From assembly GCF_028765345.1 (NCBI RefSeq), contig NZ_JARAJZ010000007.1:62001-126000 (forward strand): a DNA stretch of 64,000 nt. Reading direction: 5' to 3'. Below the pieces are notes generated by a model. The model was given only the letters and a program-made list of their open reading frames with translations, made no database searches and was not told the origin of the DNA. Positions 25,780 through 34,033 of this stretch are shown here, piece by piece. Each line of letters starts with the position of its first letter. Position 1 is the first letter of the stretch. This DNA comes from Sporolactobacillus sp. CQH2019 (GTDB lineage: Bacteria > Bacillota > Bacilli > Bacillales > Sporolactobacillaceae). The translations under genes were made by a program, and so were the position numbers.

Positions 25780-26637
25780 CCGGTGACAGCTGATAACCTA
25801 TCTGGCACTACCGATGATCCACCTACAACGGCCGATAACCTGCCTGTGAGACCGATAACACGCAGTCAGCGACCGATAACCCGCCTGCGCCGACCGATAA
25901 CGTGCAGTCAGCGACCGATAAATCGCCTGCGCTGACCGATAAAATAGCCGTAATGACCGATAAATTTGCTGCCGATCGATAACCTGCCTTTGTCGACCGA
26001 TAACGTGCAGCCAACGACCGAAAAATCGCCTACGCCGACCGATAAAATAGCCGTAATGACCGATAAATTTGCTGCCGATCGATAACCTGCCTTTGTCGAC
26101 CGATAACGTGCAGCCAACGATCGATAAATTGCCTGCGCTGACCGATAAAATAGCCGTAATGACCGATAAATTTGCTGCTGACCGATAACGGACTGTCAAC
26201 GACCGATAACCCGCCTGTGCCGACCGATAAAATAGCCGTAATGACCGATAAATTTGCTGCTGGTCGATAACCCGCCTTTGTCGACCGATAACGGACTGTC
26301 AACGACCGATAAACCGTCTGCGCCGACCGATAAAATAGCCGTAATGACCGATAAATTTGCTGCTGCAATAAGCTGTCTGTGCCGACCGATAACGTACAGC
26401 CAACGACCGATAACCCGCCTGCGCCGACCGATAAAATAGCCGTAATGACCGATAAATTTGCTGCTGACCGATAACCCGCCTTTGTCGACCGATAACGGAC
26501 TGTCAACGACCGATAAACCGTCTGCGCCGACCGATAAAATAGCCGTAATGACCGATAAATTTGCTGCTGCGATAAGCTGTCTGTGCCGACCGATAACGTG
26601 CAGCCAACGACCGATAACCCGCCTGCGCCGACCGATA
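25780..26637 (+). repeat. Repeat array 3: 21-bp units, core GACCGATAA
   Basis: About 40 units. The pair with GATAAAATAGCCGTAAT and GATAAATTTGCTGC recurs with AAAATAGCCG at 25941, 26044, 26147, 26229, 26332, 26433 and 26536. Spacing is thus 101-103 bp (four 21-bp units plus one 19-bp unit), or 82 bp where one unit is missing. It lies between the epoxide hydrolase and GH18 genes and ends against a terminator. Open frames in it are artefacts. Confidence 0.93.
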
Positions 26638-26638
26638 T

Positions 26639-26663
26639 AAGAACCGGATTTCGGTTCTTTTTT
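26639..26663 (+). terminator. Terminator at the end of array 3
   Basis: AAGAACCG, a 5-base loop, CGGTTCTTTTTT, directly abutting the last repeat unit. Confidence 0.85.
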
Positions 26664-26848
26664 AGTTGGCACACTACGTATTTAATAATAAATTCAAAAT
26701 TGATCCGGCCTCTATCAATCTGCGCTTGCGATCACTGGGCCGAGCGATTGCCGATTCTCCTGCCGGTGCTCCAACATCCGATTCTGCCCGTCTAATCATC
26801 AAGGATTTTACATAGAGTAGTAGCAGATGCCTTTCGGGAGGGAGAATC

Positions 26849-28009
26849 ATGAATAACTTGCCTGTCCTTGCTGACCGCCTTGCAAAACTATTTCTCATTT
26901 ACAGTCTTTTCATCGCTGCTATCGTCATTGGCATCCCTTCAGCTATTGTCCTCTTTCATTCTGATTCGGCCGACCCGGGGAAAAATATCGTCGACACGTC
27001 TTTAGAAAAAAATGTTGCCAATCCGGCGAAATCGGAAAGCACGGCCAAGCGTACGACAAAAAGCAGTCCAACACCGGCTCCTTTACATACCCTGTCTTTT
27101 GGTTGGGTGACGGGTAATTATAGTAACTTAGCGAATTATAACAATCTTCAAATCGTGTCTCCGCTGTTTGCGTCGATTGGGGCTTCAAGTCCTCTGAAGG
27201 TAGAAACAGCATCGCCTCTTATTTCAAAGATGCATGGCGAAGGGAAAAAAGTGTGGGGACGTGTAACGATGGAAGCACAGACCAGCGCGGCAACCCGTCA
27301 GTTTTTAGAAAATCCGGGCAGGATCAATCAGACCGCTCAGGAGATCGGAAGCAATGCGGTAAAAAGCCGTCTGGACGGGATAAACGTGGATATTGAAAAT
27401 ATCGGTGCAAATGATAGAAAAGCTTTCATGAGTTTTATCGTCGCTCTTTCAAATGCGTTAAAACCGAATCATATTCTATTATCGGTTGATCTGCAGCCGG
27501 AAACAGGGGGAGTGCAAAATATATCGTCTTTTAATCAAGTGCTGAATCAATATAGTGATTATGTTGTTTTCATGGGCTATGACGAACACTGGGCAACTGA
27601 TCCGACACCCGGCCCTGTGACATCTCTGCAATGGCTGAAAAATAACGTGCAGCAATTCATAAAAACAGGTATATCCGCTCAAAAATTATTATTGGGTTTG
27701 CCTTCCTATACAAGAGTTTGGCAGGTCGATGCAAACGGAGCAACGATTCAGAGCCAGGCCGTCTCCAGTGAAGATTTCAATAACCTGATGTTAAAAGAAC
27801 ATCACAGCGGGCAATGGAATTCAACTACAGGAACTTCCTATGTTTCTTATTCGATGGGGGGAAAACAGTATAAGGCCTGGCTTATGAATGACCAATCGCT
27901 TCAATCCTATTTACAGCTGATCCAGGATTATCATTTAGCAGGATATGGATTCTGGAATTTAAATTTAATGTCTGCAAATAATTGGAATAAACTTCCTAAT
28001 CCGGGCTGA
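26849..28009 (+). CDS. Membrane-anchored GH18 glycosidase
   Basis: 386 residues. An N-terminal membrane helix (FLIYSLFIAAIVIGIPSAIVLF) acts as anchor or signal. A Lys/Ser/Thr-rich linker (about 45-80) leads to a GH18 barrel with DGINVDIENI, whose Glu is the expected acid catalyst, then FMGYDEHW and a terminal GYGFWNLNL. GH18 proteins of this type act on cell-wall or cortex glycan. GGGAGGG precedes the ATG. Single gene. It lacks LysM domains, unlike the other GH18 protein in the window. Confidence 0.9.
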   Translation: MNNLPVLADRLAKLFLIYSLFIAAIVIGIPSAIVLFHSDSADPGKNIVDTSLEKNVANPAKSESTAKRTTKSSPTPAPLHTLSFGWVTGNYSNLANYNNLQIVSPLFASIGASSPLKVETASPLISKMHGEGKKVWGRVTMEAQTSAATRQFLENPGRINQTAQEIGSNAVKSRLDGINVDIENIGANDRKAFMSFIVALSNALKPNHILLSVDLQPETGGVQNISSFNQVLNQYSDYVVFMGYDEHWATDPTPGPVTSLQWLKNNVQQFIKTGISAQKLLLGLPSYTRVWQVDANGATIQSQAVSSEDFNNLMLKEHHSGQWNSTTGTSYVSYSMGGKQYKAWLMNDQSLQSYLQLIQDYHLAGYGFWNLNLMSANNWNKLPNPG

Positions 28010-28271
28010 TTTTTGCATCTTAACATTATGATCGGCCTGCCGAGAAAATCTGAGATACAGATTCCGAGCGTACCAGACCGTAACTCAATAAGGACGATCA
28101 CAAAAAGGGCGGGCTGTTTTTTTTACCCGGCCTCAGAAACTCTGTTTCACAGGCCTTTTTTCGGCAGCGACCTTTTTAACCATTGTCAGGGTATTCCATG
28201 TAGCCTGTCCGGCAGCGCGCTGCCGCCTTTTTCTATCACTGAGAAAAATCGGTGAAATTTTTTCCGGTGAT
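28010..28271. other. Intergenic between convergent genes
   Basis: T-rich runs near 28117 and 28240 may contribute to termination, but no clean hairpin was found. Confidence 0.3.
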
Positions 28272-28643
28272 TCAATGATTTTCGCCTCTCCGGGATGTCG
28301 GAGGTATTTTCATCGTGGCTCTCTGATGCTCAGCCTGATATTTGAGCATCGATAATTTATTGCTCCAGAATTGCTTGAAATAAGAGAGCCATTCTTGCAC
28401 TTCCGCAAACGATTCCGGCCTGAGCCGGTAATATTTTTTTCTTCCGATCTTTTCACCGCGCACCAGATGCGCTTCAGAGAGAATGCGGAGATGCTTGGCG
28501 ATAGCCGTGCGGCTCATCGCGAAACGGCCGGTGATTGCGGATATCGGCAATTCTTCTTCGGCCAGCAGGCGCAGGATTTTTCTGCGTGTCGGATCGGCAA
28601 TCGCTTGAAAGACATCGTGTTCCTGCTTCGCCGTGGCCATCAC
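28272..28643 (-). CDS. ArsR-family regulator
   Basis: 123 residues with a winged helix: FQAIADPTRRKILRLLAEEEL, then MSRTAIAKHLRILSEAHLV as recognition helix, then RKKYYRL as wing. No metal-site cysteines are present. It belongs to the subgroup coupled to SRPBCC/AHSA1 proteins; its start overlaps the end of the SRPBCC gene by 4 bp, so the two form one operon with the SRPBCC gene first. Likely an autoregulator through the inverted repeat upstream of the operon. Confidence 0.92.
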   Translation of the reverse strand: MMATAKQEHDVFQAIADPTRRKILRLLAEEELPISAITGRFAMSRTAIAKHLRILSEAHLVRGEKIGRKKYYRLRPESFAEVQEWLSYFKQFWSNKLSMLKYQAEHQRATMKIPPTSRRGENH

Positions 28644-29071
28644 GTTTCCGCGATCTTTCTGAGCTGTTTGCAGATTCCGTTCCAGCCGCCGGCCATCGTT
28701 TGACGAACCGCGTCGTTTCTGCGGCCGGCTTTCGGAACGATGTCCTCGGGATTTTTCCAGCCGTCGTGAATCAGTGTAAAGGCTGTTCTGTCCCCCTCGC
28801 TTTTCAGAATAAACGAAACAATCCAGCCGTCTTCATCCCAGGTGAAAGAAAGACGATGCGGCGGATCGAGTTCAATGACTTTGCACGGCGAGGACCCGTA
28901 GGGCGTTCGCAAATGAAAAAGATGCCCCGCTTTCGTTTCAAAATCATTGGGCATGAACCAGAATTCAATCCCCTTCGATGTGGATATAAAATCCCATACT
29001 TTTTGAATGGGGGCATTGATCAAAACAGTTTGTTCGATTGCCGGTAGGGCAGTCTGATTCTTGTCGGTCAT
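28640..29071 (-). CDS. SRPBCC/AHSA1-type ligand-binding protein
   Basis: 143 residues with the START/SRPBCC fold: TVLINAPIQKVWDFISTSKG at the start, FEMKAGHL-like strand region, PPHRLSFTWDEDG and a C-terminal long helix MAGGWNGICKQLRKI. Such proteins bind hydrophobic small molecules in a cavity. It is paired with an ArsR regulator in an operon, a common but poorly understood arrangement. AAGGGAG precedes the ATG on the minus strand. Confidence 0.9.
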   Translation of the reverse strand: MTDKNQTALPAIEQTVLINAPIQKVWDFISTSKGIEFWFMPNDFETKAGHLFHLRTPYGSSPCKVIELDPPHRLSFTWDEDGWIVSFILKSEGDRTAFTLIHDGWKNPEDIVPKAGRRNDAVRQTMAGGWNGICKQLRKIAET

Positions 29072-29097
29072 TATTTTCTCCCTTTCATTTTCAAATA

Positions 29098-29139
29098 AAA
29101 CCTTTTGGTTTCACTTAATAATATAACACCAAAAGGTTT
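29098..29139. promoter_or_regulatory. Inverted-repeat operator of the SRPBCC-arsR operon
   Basis: AAACCTTTTGGT and ACCAAAAGGTTT, perfect 12-bp arms separated by 18 bp, placed just upstream of the operon start. The AT-rich centre can hold the -10. Confidence 0.7.
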
Positions 29140-29725
29140 CACGTCAATGTTCGGGCGGAAGGTTCCGCGGCTGTTTTTTATTCTGAATGCATGATCATGA
29201 GTGTTTTGTTTGGTAAAGGCATCAAATAGCTTAGACTCGTTTGAAAATTTGTATTTATAAAGTGATCCTTATTTTTTTAAAAAGAACAATCGGTGCAAAT
29301 CGTTTTGCAGTCGATTTTTTATAAAATTTTTTGCCGGTCTTAATGCGATGATTTTGCCCGGTCATCGTTTGATCGATCGCTATCCATTTATTAAAAAATT
29401 CTAATGTTCAGGTGATCCTGTTTCTCAAAAGACACGGACAGAGGACGTTCGTACATTGCGATTATAATGACTGCTGCAAACGATCGAGGAAGCGATAGAA
29501 TTCGGCGTCCTGTGGCCCTGTATCGGTTGCAGAATACGGTCGGCATCGCCGCGGCAAAGAAATGCCGAATCACGCTGCTGCAGAAATCCGAATCCGGCTG
29601 GTTCCTGAAGGTCCGAGAAGAGCAGTGCCGGGGATCGGAATTTAAACCGAATCCGCCGAATTCAATCTATGGAAGAAAAAAATATTTTTCTAAACGGATA
29701 GCAAAAAAAAGAAAAGAGTGAGTCA
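29140..29725. other. Intergenic, no gene recognised
   Basis: AT-rich in its first half. An 84-codon open frame (29467-29721) has no ribosome site and an Arg/Lys-rich translation with no family resemblance. Confidence 0.35.
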
Positions 29726-30523
29726 ATGAATAAACCATTGCTGGCCGATGCGCTTCATCAGCAGAGCGTTTTTTCTAAAGTTCCTGAGATTACGGCCTAT
29801 TTTTGGATCACCAAGCTGCTGACAACCGGAATGGGGGAGGTGTTCTCCGATTATCTGGTTAAACAGATCAATCCGGTGATTGCCGTTATTCTCGGCGGAT
29901 TGGGCCTTGCAGCCGCAATCATTCTTCAATTCCGGGTGAGACGCTATATTGCCTGGATTTACTGGCTGGTTGTCGTCATGGTCAGCATATTCGGAACGAT
30001 GGCCGCAGACGTTGTCCACGTCGTGCTCGGCGTCCCCTATCTGATATCGACCCTGTTTTTTGCAGCGGCACTGGCCGCCGTCTTCCTGATCTGGTACGCA
30101 GCCGAGAAGACGCTGTCGATACACAGCATTTATACTTTTCGCCGCGAACTGTTTTACTGGGCTGCCGTATTGGGAACATTTGCGCTCGGTACGGCTTCCG
30201 GAGACATGACGGCGATGACCCTGCATCTCGGTTACTTCTCTTCCGGAATATTGTTTGCCGTCCTTCTTATTTTGCCGGCTATCGGCTATCGGCTGTTCGG
30301 TCTCCATCCAATTTTCGCTTTCTGGTTTGCTTACGTTATGACACGTCCGGTAGGCGCTTCTTTTTCCGATTGGCTTTCCAAGTCGCACAACCTCGGCGGA
30401 ATCGGTTTTGGAGAGGGCGGAGTCAGCCTTGTTTTAACGATGATTATTGTCGTCCTCGTCGGATATTTGCAGATCGCGCGGCCGGATGTAAAAAGCAAAA
30501 CACCGGCATCGGCCGTACGCTGA
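29726..30523 (+). CDS. COG4705-type multi-pass membrane protein
   Basis: 265 residues, mostly hydrophobic, with about seven or eight helices. Conserved-looking parts are KVPEITAYFWITKLLTTGMGE near the start, GTASGDMTAMTLHLGYFSS in the middle and FAYVMTRPVGASFSDWLS towards the end. These match the uncharacterised COG4705 family; buried charged residues in TTGMGE, ASGD and RPVGAS suggest a transport or channel function, but none is proven. The ribosome site is weak (AAAAGAGTGAG). Single gene with a terminator after it. Confidence 0.82.
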   Translation: MNKPLLADALHQQSVFSKVPEITAYFWITKLLTTGMGEVFSDYLVKQINPVIAVILGGLGLAAAIILQFRVRRYIAWIYWLVVVMVSIFGTMAADVVHVVLGVPYLISTLFFAAALAAVFLIWYAAEKTLSIHSIYTFRRELFYWAAVLGTFALGTASGDMTAMTLHLGYFSSGILFAVLLILPAIGYRLFGLHPIFAFWFAYVMTRPVGASFSDWLSKSHNLGGIGFGEGGVSLVLTMIIVVLVGYLQIARPDVKSKTPASAVR

Positions 30524-30574
30524 TCCTGTCGGATTGAAAACCTGCAACATTATAAATAAAAGATAAAAGCAAAC

Positions 30575-30616
30575 TGCCTGTTCCCTTATCTTAGATAGGG
30601 AGCGGGCAATTTTTTC
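30575..30616 (+). terminator. Intrinsic terminator
   Basis: TGCC...TTCCCTTATC pairs with GATAGGGA...GGCA, followed by AATTTTTT. Confidence 0.82.
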
Positions 30617-30757
30617 CCGTTTTCGGCCACTATTCATATCTGCGGGTCGCATGCATGGCGTTTTACGAGAAAATATCACTAAGCAATTATTAGTTCGCAG
30701 AAAAAATATTTGCCTTTCAGCCATGATACTGTCCGCTGTAAGGCTGTCTTCAGCGGG

Positions 30758-31163
30758 TTTTCGGTTGTCGGCAGCCCGTTATCGGTCGCTGCGGGCAGTT
30801 TATCGGTCATAGGCAGCCTGTTATCGGTCGCTGCGGGCAGTTTATCGGTTGTCGGCAGCTCCGTTATCGGTCGCTGCGGGCAGTTTATCGGTCATAGGCA
30901 GCCCGTTATCGGTCGCTGCGGGCAGTTTATCGGTCATAGGCAGCCCGTTATCGGTCGCTGCGGGCAGTTTATCGGTTGTCGGCAGCCCGTTATCGGTCGC
31001 TGCGGGCAGTTTATCGGTCATAGGCAGCCTGTTATCGGTCGCTGCGGGCAGTTTATCGGTCATAGGCAGCCCGTTATCGGTCGCCGCGGGCAATTTATCG
31101 GTCTTCGGCCACTATATCGATCATTAGCAGAATGGTCGGTCGTCGCAGAGACAGCTATCGGTC
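30758..31163 (-). repeat. Repeat array 4: 21-bp units, core GACCGATAA on the minus strand
   Basis: A very regular 42-bp period of two alternating 21-bp units: TTATCGGTCGCTGCGGGCAG and TTTATCGGTCATAGGCAGCC. About nine double units; one unit near 30857 carries a single-base insertion, and the right end decays. Both strands show long frames purely because the period is a multiple of three. Located between the COG4705 and acyltransferase genes. Confidence 0.93.
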
Positions 31164-31380
31164 TTATCATTTGGAAGGCGGGGCTGGATGTTCAAGTGCC
31201 GGCCGGTTCGTAGATGCTCTTTATCTAAAAAGTTCTGATCCTCTCAGGCGTCTTCGTGATATAATAAATAACCGGAGTTTTTCATTTGATTCGTGAATAA
31301 AACTTGTCGTTTCTCAACTGTTTCGCAAGTATATTTTTAAAATTGTTTTTCAAAAACGAAAAAATAATGAAGGGTTTTCC

Positions 31381-32076
31381 ATGAGCGTTCAAAAGAAATC
31401 CAGCCATCCGCTATTTAAAAGTCTGAAGAGGGTTGTCCGATTATTTTTTCGCCGACGAACGCTTATCGGAGCTGAGAATGTGCGCCGGGATCTGCCGGCC
31501 GTTTTTGTATGTAATCATCTTGGCTCTTATGCGCCGATCATGATGGAACTTTTCTTTCCTTATCCGTTCAGGCCCTGGGTCACTTATCACATTGTTACAA
31601 AAGGAAAATGTGCGGATTATCTTGAAGCCCATTTTGCGCAGACAGAGCTGAAGCTGCGCCGCCCGTTCAGCAGATGGGCGGCGGCGATCATCGCTCCTCT
31701 TTGTATACATATAGTCCGAGCTACTGGGGCGATTCCGGTCTACGGAGGGTCGCTTCGCATAACGCGGACGCTTGAAGAGAGCTTAGACGCAATTAAAAAA
31801 GGAGAAAATCTGGTTATTTTCCCGGAAAATGAGGAAAAGCCGTTTTCGCCGGTTATCGATGATTTCGATGTCGGATTTATTCATCTGGGCAAACTCAGCT
31901 ATCAGAAAACGGGAAATCGGCTTCCGTTTTATCCCGTTTTTATAAATAAACAGAAAAGATCGATTTCGATCGGATGCCCGATTATTTATTCTCCCGCCCG
32001 ATCTTTTCACGTGGAAAGACAGCGCATCAAAGCGTATCTGCAGGAATCGATCAGCAAAATGGCGAGCGGCCGCTGA
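31381..32076 (+). CDS. PlsC-type acyltransferase with altered active-site motif
   Basis: 231 residues resembling 1-acylglycerol-3-phosphate acyltransferases of membrane lipid synthesis. The first motif is NHLGSYAP: the catalytic His is present, but the Asp of the usual HxxxxD is Ala here. The later FPEN motif (residues near 142-145) matches the substrate-binding FPEG-like motif. A hydrophobic stretch AAAIIAPLCIHIV suits peripheral membrane binding. The altered motif could mean a different mechanism, a distinct subfamily or loss of activity. No clear AGGAGG; the ATG follows GAAGGG. Single gene. Confidence 0.8.
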   Translation: MSVQKKSSHPLFKSLKRVVRLFFRRRTLIGAENVRRDLPAVFVCNHLGSYAPIMMELFFPYPFRPWVTYHIVTKGKCADYLEAHFAQTELKLRRPFSRWAAAIIAPLCIHIVRATGAIPVYGGSLRITRTLEESLDAIKKGENLVIFPENEEKPFSPVIDDFDVGFIHLGKLSYQKTGNRLPFYPVFINKQKRSISIGCPIIYSPARSFHVERQRIKAYLQESISKMASGR

Positions 32077-32267
32077 ATCTGAAAGGAAAGGGATCCGTGC
32101 CGTCTGCTCCGGGTGCTGCGGATAGGAACGCCATCTGCAGAGGTTCTGCGTCTTCGTTCTCTGCCGTTTGTTCCGGGTGCTGCAGATAAAGAGGCCGCGG
32201 TCTTTTAAAAGCCATTTTCGAGGGCCGGTTTCTGAATAAAAAAATTCCTATTCGAGGTTATGTGCAA
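32077..32267. other. Short gap with a direct repeat
   Basis: TGCCGTCTGCTCCGGGTGCT at 32098 recurs as TGCCGTTTGTTCCGGGTGCT at 32161, 63 bp (3 x 21) apart, with further similarity after it. No gene. Confidence 0.5.
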
Positions 32268-32915
32268 ATGAAAGCCGATTATATGGAAAGATTCGGCATT
32301 TTGCTCGATTATCACGGACCGCAGCACTGGTGGCCCGCCGGATCGATTTTTGAAATGCTGATCGGGGCGATTCTGACGCAAAATACAAATTGGAAAAATG
32401 TTGCGATCAGTTTGAAAAAGCTGGCGCCTTTTCTGACTCCCGAAAAGATGGAGCGGCTGGAAATCGATGAATTGGCCGGACTGATTCGATCATCCGGCTT
32501 CTACAGGTTGAAAGCGCAGAGAATCCGTTCTTTCCTGAACTGGTACAGACGCTATGATTATGATCCCGGAAAGGCGGGAGCGGAGGACGGCTGCGAGCTT
32601 CGTAAGGAATTGCTCGATGTGAAGGGAATCGGCGAAGAGACGGCCGATGCCATGCTTGTCTATGCGTTCGGCAAGCCGTTTTTTATTGCGGATGCCTATG
32701 CTCGCCGCCTGTTCACAAGGCTCGGAGACCGGGTACCGAAAACATACGGCGCGCTCCGGGCACAGGTGGAAAAAGATCTTCCTCACGACCTGACCGTGTA
32801 TCAGGAATTCCATGCCCTGATTGTCGCCCACGCCAAAACGCATTGCAGGGCTGTACCCAGCTGTGAGCATTGCCCGCTCGCCGCTCAATGTGAAAGCCGG
32901 GGCGCGCTTAAGTAG
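32268..32915 (+). CDS. HhH-GPD DNA glycosylase, endonuclease III-like (MagIII-like)
   Basis: 215 residues of the endonuclease III superfamily, which excises damaged bases. The helix-hairpin-helix is LLDVKGIGEETADAML; the catalytic Asp is in FIADAYARR. The Lys that gives endonuclease III its lyase activity (GVGRKTA) is Glu here (GIGEETA), which suggests a monofunctional glycosylase such as 3-methyladenine glycosylase MagIII. An iron-sulfur loop remains: CRAVPSCEHCPLAAQC, with spacing 5-2-5 instead of the usual 6-2-5. The ATG at 32268 follows GAGGT; a GTG six bases earlier is too close. Confidence 0.88.
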   Translation: MKADYMERFGILLDYHGPQHWWPAGSIFEMLIGAILTQNTNWKNVAISLKKLAPFLTPEKMERLEIDELAGLIRSSGFYRLKAQRIRSFLNWYRRYDYDPGKAGAEDGCELRKELLDVKGIGEETADAMLVYAFGKPFFIADAYARRLFTRLGDRVPKTYGALRAQVEKDLPHDLTVYQEFHALIVAHAKTHCRAVPSCEHCPLAAQCESRGALK

Positions 32916-32979
32916 GGATTCACGAATATTCGAGTATGTCCTGCATGCATCAACGCCGATTTTGATGCTTGCTCCGCAC

Positions 32980-33019
32980 AGCCGTTAAAAAGGCAATGCC
33001 TAATCATCGGCTTTTTTTA
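32980..33019 (+). terminator. Terminator of the DNA glycosylase gene
   Basis: AGCCG...CGGCT with an inner GGCA/TGCC pairing, then TTTTTT. Confidence 0.75.
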
Positions 33020-33301
33020 TACAGACATGCGGGCTCTTCATGGCTCTTTTTGACGATTCAGGCAGCCCGATCATCCCGTGCCCGGGACTGAAGCGGCCGC
33101 AGTAGATCATGCCGGGTGATTCCGATGAAACCAGGCAATGAAAGCGGCATTGTAAAAAGGGTGCCGAACATGCCGAAAAGATTGACTGAGCGGCTCCATC
33201 ATTTGCCGCAGACAATCCGCAGCGGATTTAAGCCGATTTGCAGCCATGCTTACAGGCCGGCGATGGATGCCGGAATTGAAAAGGGGGCGGATCAATGCCT
33301 C

Positions 33302-33334
33302 AAAAAAAAAAGAAACCGGAGAAATACCGGTTTC
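33302..33334 (-). terminator. Terminator of the efflux operon
   Basis: On the minus strand GAAACCGG, a 7-base loop, CCGGTTTC and ten T. Confidence 0.9.
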
Positions 33335-33365
33335 CTTTCCCGGATAGACCGAAGCGATATCCGGA

Positions 33366-33989
33366 TCATTGACGAAGGGTCCTCCCTGCTGCCTTTTTCA
33401 TCGCCTGCTGCTTCTGTTTCATCTGCTGCTGCATTTTTTTGGCCTGGGCGGTGCTGAGCACCAGACGGTTTTTCGGAAGATAGAAAACGTTCTGCGTAGA
33501 TACGAGCACATCGTTGTTTCCGCTTAAAGCGAACAGATTCCGATAAAACGCATTCGCATAGACGCGCTTCGTCTTCCTGACGGAGAGATAGGGCGACTGA
33601 TCCGTTGTCCGGATCTGACTCTGATCGGTGATGGCGGTGTGCTTCATTTTTGTTTTGTTTGTTTCGCTGATATTATAAATATACAGTTTATCTTTTCCGA
33701 CATCCTGGTGGAGAAGGAGAAACGGGACGGCGGACGGCTGTCCGGCTGTCTGCGGAACGGTTGAATAAATTTTTACTTTCTGTGATTGGACAACGTCTTT
33801 CATGCCAAAGTGCTGATAATCATTCAGTACGATCAGGCATTCACTTCCGATCAGAACAATCAGCGACAGGGCCACCAAAAAACCGTTGATCCATTTATGT
33901 TTTGAAAACCATTTGTCGCCGCTCATAAGAACAAAAATCACAAAAAGAACGGCGCCGATGATGAGGGTGAACAGAATCAATATTTTCAC
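33366..33989 (-). CDS. DUF4811-type membrane protein
   Basis: 207 residues with two N-terminal helices (ILILFTLIIGAVLFVIFVLM and INGFLVALSLIVLIGSECL), an external domain and a basic, Gln/Lys-rich tail (QQMKQKQQAMKKA). It is the last gene of the MarR-DHA2 exporter operon, where DUF4811 proteins are often found in lactobacilli and relatives; function unknown, perhaps an exporter accessory. It starts 44 bp after the exporter stop. Confidence 0.8.
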   Translation of the reverse strand: MKILILFTLIIGAVLFVIFVLMSGDKWFSKHKWINGFLVALSLIVLIGSECLIVLNDYQHFGMKDVVQSQKVKIYSTVPQTAGQPSAVPFLLLHQDVGKDKLYIYNISETNKTKMKHTAITDQSQIRTTDQSPYLSVRKTKRVYANAFYRNLFALSGNNDVLVSTQNVFYLPKNRLVLSTAQAKKMQQQMKQKQQAMKKAAGRTLRQ

Positions 33990-34033
33990 TTCCTGAGTGT
34001 TGAGATTAAGAATCGATGAACGGCAGCGGGCGG

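Larger units (their letters stand above)
32916..33365. other. Gap between convergent genes with two terminators
   Basis: Holds the two terminators listed separately. Open frames of 60-110 codons between them show no ribosome site or family. Confidence 0.45.

Noticed and set aside
25798-26674. Repetitive proteins encoded by frames through array 3 (both strands)
   Set aside because: Frames exist because most units are 21 bp; no ribosome sites, and similar frames occur on both strands.
29467-29721. 84-codon ORF before the COG4705 gene
   Set aside because: No ribosome site, basic and low-complexity translation, no family resemblance.
30710-31213. Repeat protein of 167 codons over array 4
   Set aside because: Same artefact; the opposite strand is equally open, and a one-base insertion shifts the frame within the repeats.
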